Assembly (NCBI GenBank): GCA_016711045.1
Contig: JADJTT010000003.1
Location: 1 to 64,000 of the forward strand
Direction of reading: 5' to 3'
DNA length: 64,000 nucleotides
Source: Saprospirales bacterium
GTDB taxonomy: Bacteria; Bacteroidota; Bacteroidia; Chitinophagales; Saprospiraceae
The notes below the pieces were generated by a model that was given only the letters and a program-made list of their open reading frames with translations, was not told the origin of the DNA and made no database searches. Position numbers and translations under genes: made by a program. Positions 57,901-64,000 of the stretch are shown here, piece by piece (the stretch's first letter is position 1; each line of letters starts with the position of its first letter).

Positions 57901-60225
57901 ATGAAAACCATAATAAAATCAGCAATCCTTATACTTTTCGTCATCATTGGTGGCGGATTTTCGGCAACAAACGGTTATACACTCAATTTTGGCGAAAATG
58001 ACGGAGCCAAATTGATCAAACTGATCGAAAAAAAGAAGTTCGTAGTATGGCTGGAAAAATGGGAAAAACTGCGCATTGACTCCCCAGAAAAGAAGAAAAA
58101 CTTTGAAAACCAGGGGCAACTTGGCGCTGGATCGTTACTGAAAACAGGACAACAAGCCTTGAGATCCGGAGATGTAGGGATGGCTTCCTTTGTTTCCAGT
58201 AAATACCCCTTGTTAATCCGAGGTATAGAAGTCCTCTATCCGGATTTCTTTTCAAAAGGAACCAACAGCGACTTGCTGGAAGAGGTCGAGAATATGCGAT
58301 GCCTTCTCTTTGTCATAAAATCTCAGAATCTTTTCAAGTCTGGATCTTTCGTTGGATCTATCCAGATGGCCGGCTCCTGTTTTTCCACTCTTTCGCAGGT
58401 AAATCGAAAGGACCTGCTCCTAAAGCTGCTGCAGAAGAACTGGGATCAACTCCACCAATTAGAGGAGAAAAAGGATCTCATCGGACAGGCCCTGCATATT
58501 GCCCATGTGGACTCCCTGGTGCTCGCACTTTATAATATCGGCGTGCAGCCATCAGAATTACCTTGTCCCGACAATGCAACTAATACCAGCTGTACCCAAT
58601 TCAGCCAAACGCTGGAGTTTTCACGGAATAAATTGATCGGAACCCTTGAAGAACAAGGGAAGCTGGACCACAAAAAAGGGGAATACAAAAAAGGCCTCAC
58701 CTTCCTCGATCATGCAATTCGAATTTGTGCTGGAAGTCAAAAAGAGAGATTAACCCAGGTCAGGGCCGAATTATTCCAATCAGCCGTAAATCAGTTGGAA
58801 CAAAGGAAAATCAATTATATTGACAAAAATGATTGGCTCCAGGCGAAACAGACCGCAACAAAGATCGCAGAAATCGATCCGAGTTATCCGGTTGAACTGG
58901 AAATCCAAAAAATCGAATGCATTGAGTACCGGCAAAAAGGGCAAGTAGAATACGAAAATGCCAATTGGCTGCAAGCCCTGGAGAATTGGAAATATGAAGA
59001 AGAAATGAACTGCAATAAATTGATCTGCGCCGGATGCCCGAACCCTACGGAACTGGCCAACCGCCTGACCAACGTTCACAGGTTATTAGAGGATCAAATG
59101 AATACGTTTCTGCAGCAGAAGGACCTTGAAAGCGCACTTAGCTTGGCCGACCAGGTAAGTGCAGTTGACAAAGATTATTCGCTTGAGGGTAAGAAGAACA
59201 GGCTTCGTGCCATCTACTTCTTCGAAAAAGGAAAAGAAGCCTTGAATAATAGCGATGCCGACAATGCCCTTATTCTCTTAGAAAAGGCCGAGACCGCCAG
59301 GGCTAAAGCCGTGGAGTGCACCGGCTGTCCCTCTTTATTTGACATTGATGCTGCACTCCAGAAAGCCCGGTATTGGAAAGCCATGAAAATGCTCGAAGCC
59401 GCCGAAGAAAATTACAATGGAGGGGACTATGTATCTGCAGTACTATTAATCGACTCAGCACAGTCTCTGCTGCCAAGCATCCCGGAAAGGTATAATGCGA
59501 TCCGAAAAGATGCCATGACTAAAGCTAAAAAAAAGCTGGCTGTAATCGTTGTTCAATCCGACCCAAGTGGAGCGTTTAACTCCAGCAACATGGGATCCTT
59601 GGCAACTTCTGTAAAGATCGAAATCGAAAACGCGCTTCGGGCGAATAACTACTATGGGAAATTCATCGATGTGGTTTTCAATCAAGGTCTTTATCAATCC
59701 AATACAGATATCATACGGGTGGCCAGAAATGCACAAGCCGATTACGCGCTGGTGGTCGACCTATCAAATGTCTACTACCAATTTTTTCCCGATTATTCCC
59801 CGGAAGTATATGGGTATTGCAAAAAAGAAAGGATCATCAGATGGACCTCCCCTACTAATTATTTTTACAAGGATGTGCTGAAAGAAGGGGTCAGCGTCGA
59901 AGCATACACGGACGTGGCTATTGCGCGAGCCAATTTCAAAACTTACATCCTCCATGTCAAAAACGGCACGTCACACGGCATGAAGGAAGGAGCGATTGAA
60001 AGAAAATGGGAAGAGGAGGCCTGGAGGTCCAATGTAGACCCCTCCTCTATTTACTACTGCAGCTACCCTCCAAGCAAACTTTCTTACAATCAAAGTCTGC
60101 TATTCGACAATACCCGGACTCCTCCTTCATCCTATGATTTTCTATTCACTCCCGTTAAGAAAGAAATAACCGGGCAAGCCAGTAATTGGGCTCAAACGTT
60201 GACGAATCTGGTGAAAGATCGGTAA
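57901..60225 (+). CDS. Secreted helical-repeat protein with C-terminal CsgG-like domain, about 774 aa
   Basis: The start at 57901 (MKTIIKSAILILFVIIGGGFS) gives a signal peptide; an upstream frame start at 57856 overlaps the previous stop. The middle is a chain of TPR-like helical pairs, each introduced by a Cys pair: CPDNATNTSCTQF, KLICAGCPNPTELANRL, KAVECTGCPSLFDIDAAL. The last 250 residues (KLAVIVVQSDPSGAFNSSNMGSLATSVKIEIENAL ... ADYALVVDLSNVYYQF) have the alpha/beta look of CsgG- or GNA1162-like envelope proteins. It probably works with its two upstream neighbours in the envelope (inference from spacing only). Confidence 0.75.
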   Translation: MKTIIKSAILILFVIIGGGFSATNGYTLNFGENDGAKLIKLIEKKKFVVWLEKWEKLRIDSPEKKKNFENQGQLGAGSLLKTGQQALRSGDVGMASFVSSKYPLLIRGIEVLYPDFFSKGTNSDLLEEVENMRCLLFVIKSQNLFKSGSFVGSIQMAGSCFSTLSQVNRKDLLLKLLQKNWDQLHQLEEKKDLIGQALHIAHVDSLVLALYNIGVQPSELPCPDNATNTSCTQFSQTLEFSRNKLIGTLEEQGKLDHKKGEYKKGLTFLDHAIRICAGSQKERLTQVRAELFQSAVNQLEQRKINYIDKNDWLQAKQTATKIAEIDPSYPVELEIQKIECIEYRQKGQVEYENANWLQALENWKYEEEMNCNKLICAGCPNPTELANRLTNVHRLLEDQMNTFLQQKDLESALSLADQVSAVDKDYSLEGKKNRLRAIYFFEKGKEALNNSDADNALILLEKAETARAKAVECTGCPSLFDIDAALQKARYWKAMKMLEAAEENYNGGDYVSAVLLIDSAQSLLPSIPERYNAIRKDAMTKAKKKLAVIVVQSDPSGAFNSSNMGSLATSVKIEIENALRANNYYGKFIDVVFNQGLYQSNTDIIRVARNAQADYALVVDLSNVYYQFFPDYSPEVYGYCKKERIIRWTSPTNYFYKDVLKEGVSVEAYTDVAIARANFKTYILHVKNGTSHGMKEGAIERKWEEEAWRSNVDPSSIYYCSYPPSKLSYNQSLLFDNTRTPPSSYDFLFTPVKKEITGQASNWAQTLTNLVKDR

Positions 60226-60330
60226 GTAAATATGGGATTCACAAAACCAGCCGCCTCAAAGACTAAGTCCCCAACCCCAATCGAATTTCTTTGAAAAAGG
60301 AAGCGATGACTGGCAACTCTTCCCTTCCGA

Positions 60331-60361
60331 AAAAGCCCATAACAACTGTATGGGCTTTTTC
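60331..60361 (+). terminator. Rho-independent terminator after the three-gene group
   Basis: AAAAGCCCATA, 7-nt loop, TATGGGCTTTT with a T-run; 105 bp after the stop. Confidence 0.75.
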
Positions 60362-60439
60362 TGTAAACAAAATCCATGTCAGGAGATTAGGGTCTTCAAG
60401 TCTCTCAGTTTCTGAAGCCTTTCTAATTCGCTCCCCCCT

Positions 60440-61015
60440 TCACCGGTAAGGCTCGGCATGCCGCATCAGCGGTAGCAAAATGGGAGCTGACAGCAGGAAG
60501 AATACCAATTCGAAGAGCAGGTTGCTGTGGGGCGCTTTCTGCCCTTTCAGCCTGCTTAGAAACGCGTCGAAGGTATTGCCGGACAAATTGCCAAAATAGA
60601 TCATGCGGATCATCAGGATGATATCCCGGGCGGTGCGGTCGCCGTATTGTGCAAATAAGCGGTCGGTCAGCTCTTTGCTGGGATGCCGGTTGGTTTCAGC
60701 GAAATGCTGCGCATATAACAAGCCCATGACTTCATGATCCGACGCCCCGGCCTGAAACTGGAGCTCAAGCAGGTTTTTCACCTCTTCCCCACTGATGCCC
60801 GCCGCTACCGACTGTCGGGCATGAAACCAGGCGCAATAGGCGCATCCATTGACAGCGGTTACCACCGTCATGATCTTCTCCATGAAAGCCTTGCCGATCT
60901 GTTCGTTGCGCATGGCGCCCCGGATCTCCCCGAGGTGCGCAATGAAGAATCCCAGGTCGTGGAACAGCAAGCGGCCTGTGTATATTTTTCGGTTAAAAGT
61001 TGACTGGGTATTCAT
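60440..61015 (-). CDS. AhpD/carboxymuconolactone decarboxylase-like protein with C-terminal membrane helix
   Basis: Start chosen at ATG 61015 (MNTQSTFNRKIYTGRLLF); the upstream GTG at 61039 lies in the 52-bp element. The active-site motif is CAYCAWFH (CxxC...H) at about residues 58-65, preceded by IMTVVTAVNG. The helical core fits AhpD-like peroxidase/decarboxylase proteins. The C-terminus NLLFELVFFLLSAPILLPLM is a membrane segment, unusual for the family. Peroxide reduction or another redox role is plausible. Confidence 0.8.
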   Translation of the reverse strand: MNTQSTFNRKIYTGRLLFHDLGFFIAHLGEIRGAMRNEQIGKAFMEKIMTVVTAVNGCAYCAWFHARQSVAAGISGEEVKNLLELQFQAGASDHEVMGLLYAQHFAETNRHPSKELTDRLFAQYGDRTARDIILMIRMIYFGNLSGNTFDAFLSRLKGQKAPHSNLLFELVFFLLSAPILLPLMRHAEPYR

Positions 61016-61028
61016 GTAAAGGAAGCTT

Positions 61029-61080
61029 ATTCGCCGCACAATTTGCAGTGAATATACGACTCATTCTCCGCAAACGCAAT
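61029..61080. promoter_or_regulatory. 52-bp three-half-site element, copy 2
   Basis: ATTCGCCGCA, TGCAGTGAAT (one mismatch to the left half-site) and ATTCTCCGCA. 14 bp upstream of the AhpD-like start. Confidence 0.65.
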
Positions 61081-61281
61081 TCCGGGTTTTTAGCCCCTGG
61101 GGGATAAAAATCATTGCTTCGGCACTCCTTGGAGGAAGTAGACAAGTCCAGGCTCACGAAGGATACGGGAGCTTCGGTGTCAAGATGGGGTTTGGTATTT
61201 TTGACCAAAAAGCCCTTGCTGATCAATAGTTTGCATGGCTTTTTAGTTTTATTTTCCAAATTTTTGCATTTTAGTGGCAAT

Positions 61282-61473
61282 ATGGATGCAAAGAAATTAG
61301 ATAAAGTAACCGTTGGAGAATACCTCCAGATAGAACAGGAATCCAAGAATCGCTTTGAGTACCATGATGGATACATCTTTGCATTAGCAGGAGGAACCTT
61401 GAACCATGGACTAATCTGCGGAAATATTTTTGGGGAGATCAGATCCGGACTAAGAGAAAAGAATAGCTCCTGA
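61282..61473 (+). pseudogene. Uma2 family (DUF820) remnant
   Basis: MDAKKLDKVTVGEYLQIEQESKNRFEYHDGYIFALAGGTLNHGLICGNIFGEIRSGLREKNSS then a stop: the N-terminal third of a Uma2 nuclease-like protein, which is usually about 190 residues. The following bases can be read as IEIYKREAGLWKI, similar to the usual C-terminal block, so an internal deletion is likely. Confidence 0.55.
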
Positions 61474-61714
61474 ATTGAAATATATAAACGCGAGGCCGGG
61501 CTTTGGAAAATTTCCCGAATTTCAGGACTTGGAGAAAGCATCCACCAAAAAAATGCTTTTCCTAGCGCGCTTACAGGCTACTAGATCATAACTTCCGTAC
61601 ATTTACCCCCTATTGATGGACTGGCATTAATCACATTCAAAAACAGGCATTCCCAAAAATGCCCCGGGCTTGTTCAACTGATCCCGAACGGCCTAGTCCT
61701 CAATCTCTTAACTA

Positions 61715-62330
61715 ATGAAACCTTCCCGGCTCCTCCCCTTCCTATTCATTCTTTTTGCTGTAAACTTTACCCACGCCCAGAGCTTTGAGCTCATGACCGG
61801 TACCAAGCGGCTCTTTTTCGACCTCAAGATCATCAAGATCTTTGATGCGCATAAAAACCTGTCGTTGCTCCACCGCACGAGGGCGAACGCCGAGTACGAC
61901 ATACAAAACAACGACATCTTCGCAGGCACTTACCTGAACTACAGCTTCAAGCCCGGTTTCGGCCCCACCCTGGTGGGCAGGATCGCCACGGGCGGTTCGG
62001 GCTTCGATTTCGGCGTACACTACTTTAAAGCCACTCCCAAATTCTTTGCCTACATCCTTCCCGCCGTCCAAATAAAGGACGAGTTTCTGTTTACCGCGCT
62101 GTCGTTCCTGAGGTACTCGCCCGGGATAAAGAACGACTGGAGGCTCCACTCCAGCCTGGAGCTGTTCACCGCCTTTAACGACGGAGGGCACCTGAAGAGC
62201 CTGCAACGGATCCGGCTCGGGGTGGGCAAAAAGGATACAACTTCGGCCTGGCCCTCGATTTTGTGGAAAAGGCGGGTCGCTGGAGAATGTCGATACGAAC
62301 CCTGGAGTGTTTGTAGAGCGGAGATTTTAG
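61715..62330 (+). CDS. Secreted outer-membrane-type beta protein, about 205 aa, frameshifts near the end
   Basis: Starts MKPSRLLPFLFILFAVNFTHAQ (signal peptide). Beta-rich amphipathic strands (TGTKRLFFDLKII, NIFAGTYLNYSFKPGFGPTLVGRIATGGSGFDFGVHYFKA, AYILPAVQIKDEFLFTALSFLRYSPG) suggest a small barrel. With one-base shifts near 62230 and 62270 the end reads GYNFGLALDFVEK-GGSLENVDTNPGVFVERRF, a typical barrel-like C-terminus; a further frame ends at 62344. No family is certain. Confidence 0.65.
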
Positions 62331-62340
62331 ATAAGCGAAA

Positions 62341-62710
62341 ATGAGTCATGCCGAATTTTTAAGATTTAAGGAAATCCCTGTCATCCGGCAGGCTGGCCTG
62401 GCGTTTCAGACCCTCCTCGCCAGCTAATCTTGTAGGGGGTACATATTGCCCGGGAAAATAAGCACTGTCCAAGGATTTTTGCACATTTTTGTCCCCCGCT
62501 GGCGGGGGTTGGGGGGTGGAAAAATACCTGCCATTATCTCTCATAGGGAGGAAATACTAGAAGTGTTATTCCACCCCAACCCCCGCCAGCGGGGGACAAC
62601 AGCTTGCTATTCTAAAGGTTATACAATTTTTTCTGACCTACCATCACCCCCTACAAGATTAGGGCGAGGGACGGGGTCAGGGAGAAAGTGGGAAAATTCG
62701 CATGACTCAT
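62341..62710. mobile_element. Palindromic MITE-like element, about 370 bp
   Basis: Terminal inverted repeats ATGAGTCATGCCGAATTTT (62341-62359) and AAAATTCGCATGACTCAT (62693-62710). Internal arms at 62409-62440 and 62646-62678 (ACCCCCTACAAGATTA inside the right one), and a third nested pair at about 62490-62519 and 62569-62598 (CCCCCGCTGGCGGGGG core). No coding content. It lies just after the preceding gene end and before the CPBP-like gene end. Confidence 0.65.
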
Positions 62711-62715
62711 GTTTG

Positions 62716-63438
62716 CTAAAAACCTTGCCTTGCTTCCAGCAACAGCACTACCGCGCCGATATCCATCAAGGCGTGGCCGATCATGATGTAGGGAAAAAGG
62801 CGGGGGCGAAGTTTCAGGCAGAACCCTATGAAAAAAGCAAAGGGAAGGAACATTCCGAGACGCCAAAGGATGAAATCCATCTGGAAGATCAAGGGGATCC
62901 CGATATGCTGGAACGCCAGAAAAAAGGAGGCCAGGGCCCAGGCGAACCAACCGTTCTGGAGTTGCTTTTCGATCCGGGGCATGGCGTAGGAGAAATAGGC
63001 CGGTAGCTCTACCAGGCCTTGCGTGATCGCCCAAAAAAAGCCAAGGAAGATCACCCACAGGGGCAGTGGGCGAAAGAACAATTCGGTAGAAACCTCTACG
63101 GACCCGAACAGCCACTTCGCAAGAAGGGTGTTGGGGATCATGGAAATAGGGCCTGAAAGGATAAGCAAACCCAGGGCGATCAGCAGATCTTTCCACCACC
63201 CGTCCTTTGTAAAACGGAAATGGTCGAAGTAGCGGATGCCTTCTTTTTGGAAAAGGCGATACAAGAGGTAAAAGGTCACGCCGTTGGCCAGCAGGCCGGT
63301 CAGCACCCAATATCCTTCGGACAGCTTCCAGGGCGCCTCTTTTCCCAGAACCCAAAAAAGGAGCGCGATCAAGGCCTGAAAAGCGATGAACAGCGATACG
63401 CGAAGCAGTAGCATCAGGAAGGGAGCCCTCTTTTCCAT
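62716..63438 (-). CDS. CPBP-like membrane protein, catalytic motif incomplete, 240 aa
   Basis: Six to seven transmembrane helices. The position of the family's EExxxR motif is TQGLVELPAYFSYAMPR, with only one Glu. The His motifs FFLAFQHIG and GHALMD are present. These fit the CAAX protease/bacteriocin-processing (CPBP) family with a degenerate first motif, so the protein may be inactive or differently tuned. Intact frame; the end is next to the MITE-like element. Confidence 0.6.
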   Translation of the reverse strand: MEKRAPFLMLLLRVSLFIAFQALIALLFWVLGKEAPWKLSEGYWVLTGLLANGVTFYLLYRLFQKEGIRYFDHFRFTKDGWWKDLLIALGLLILSGPISMIPNTLLAKWLFGSVEVSTELFFRPLPLWVIFLGFFWAITQGLVELPAYFSYAMPRIEKQLQNGWFAWALASFFLAFQHIGIPLIFQMDFILWRLGMFLPFAFFIGFCLKLRPRLFPYIMIGHALMDIGAVVLLLEARQGF

Positions 63439-63465
63439 AGAATTGGTTTTTCTTTTGTTCTTTCC

Positions 63466-63744
63466 TCACGCTGCTCCGATCACCACCGTCCACTCGCGCA
63501 CCCACCACTCCACGATCAGCCCGTTCTTTACATACGGATCGTTCCGGGCAAAGGCCTCGGCCACAGCCGGGCTATCGCCTTTAAAGACCAGCAAGGCGCC
63601 GTCGGCCGGATTGGCGAAAGCCCCGGCGAGGACGATCTCTCCCCGGTCTTGGGCTTCCTGGGCGAGGCCTAAGTGTTCGGCACGGTAAGCGCCGCGCTTT
63701 TCAAGGTAGTCGTCTGCGGTTTTGTAGAAGAGGAGGTAGTACAT
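63466..63744 (-). CDS. YciI-like domain protein, 92 aa
   Basis: The start at 63744 (MYYLLFYKTADDYLEKRGAYR) is the family start; 63798 adds an unmatched 18 residues. Features of the YCII family: RAEHLGLAQEAQDRGEIVLAGAFANPADGALLVFKGDS, then an AFARNDPYVKNGLIVEWWVREW block. Small ferredoxin-like fold, sometimes a hydrolase or dehydrochlorinase accessory. Precedes the CPBP-like gene in the same direction. Confidence 0.85.
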   Translation of the reverse strand: MYYLLFYKTADDYLEKRGAYRAEHLGLAQEAQDRGEIVLAGAFANPADGALLVFKGDSPAVAEAFARNDPYVKNGLIVEWWVREWTVVIGAA

Positions 63745-63790
63745 GGTGTGTTTTTTATCTGCTGTTAATATGGCTTCAGTTCCATGGATT

Positions 63791-64000
63791 TTACGCATCG
63801 TTTAGGATCAATGCCTGCGGGAGCATCAGCAGGAAAGGCAGTGCATTGGAATAATCGAGGAGGTCGTATTCCAGCCCCAACAGCCGGATGTGTTGGTAGT
63901 AATCGCGATGCCGGAGGTAGTAGTTTTTCTCCGACTGCATGAGCCAGGCTGCTACATATTCGATCTTTCCATCCGGCTTAGTGACGTACATATTGCCTGT
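63791..64000 (-). pseudogene. Fic family remnant with internal deletion, partial at window edge
   Basis: The visible part reads GNMYVTKPDGKIEYVAA, equivalent to the N-terminal block of the Fic remnant at 48811-49054, then directly WLMQSEKNYYLRHRDYYQHIRLLGLEYDLLDYSNALPFLLMLPQAL, which I recall as the C-terminal block of the same Fic type. The Fic motif region between them is missing. The N-terminus lies beyond the window. Confidence 0.5.

Overview
The window looks like chromosomal DNA of a Bacteroidota bacterium, most likely of the Saprospiria. Several proteins carry type IX secretion (T9SS) sorting domains of type A (PNP motif near the C-terminus) or type B (gliding-motility type). There are very large secreted proteins built from HYR, PKD-like, SprB-like, lamin-tail and parallel beta-helix modules, a TonB receptor with a carboxypeptidase-regulatory-like N-terminal domain, and a TAnnTTTG-type promoter box upstream of the tRNA. 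The assignment is inferred from these signatures, not from a database search.

Layout. 1-15.9 kb: three consecutive minus-strand secreted-protein genes, one about 12 kb long, that share the same uncharacterised N-terminal or internal module. 16.6-25.4 kb: housekeeping and membrane genes: a TPR protein with an EAD11-like N-terminus, a small lipoprotein, rmuC, two tandem lysophospholipid acyltransferases, miaA, an SPFH/band-7 protein and an acidic secreted protein. 25.4-40.5 kb: two giant T9SS cargo proteins (lamin-tail/HYR and an M43 metalloprotease), a lipoprotein trehalase and a glycerate kinase. 40.5-47.1 kb: a 9-bp repeat array, a TonB-dependent receptor, a barrel-like lipoprotein, a TPR protein and a tandem pair of paralogous lipoproteins. 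47.1-54.1 kb: an accessory stretch with a YhcG-type PDDEXK nuclease, tRNA-Ser(CGA), a Fic remnant, a complete Fic protein, a SOUL heme-binding protein, a BLUF-class III cyclase (photoactivated adenylyl cyclase), a small T9SS protein and an IS630 transposase remnant. 54.1-60.2 kb: an unrecognised group of one membrane-anchored and three secreted proteins. 60.4-64 kb: AhpD-like protein, Uma2 remnant, outer-membrane-type protein, a 370-bp palindromic MITE-like element, CPBP-like and YciI-like proteins, and a second Fic remnant.

Many otherwise recognisable genes are split by one-base frameshifts, often at homopolymers, and one locus holds an implausible run of C residues. This points to uncorrected sequencing or assembly errors in much of the window. 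I join the frames of such genes and give approximate shift positions, but real decay cannot be excluded for individual genes.

The most interesting signals are: the BLUF-cyclase with an apparently missing interdomain linker, beside a SOUL protein across a 27-bp inverted repeat; several families of short dispersed palindromes placed at gene ends; a 52-bp three-half-site element duplicated upstream of two unrelated genes; a roughly 140-bp direct repeat bracketing the Fic/SOUL/BLUF islet next to tRNA-Ser; and the uncharacterised module shared by the three neighbouring secreted proteins.
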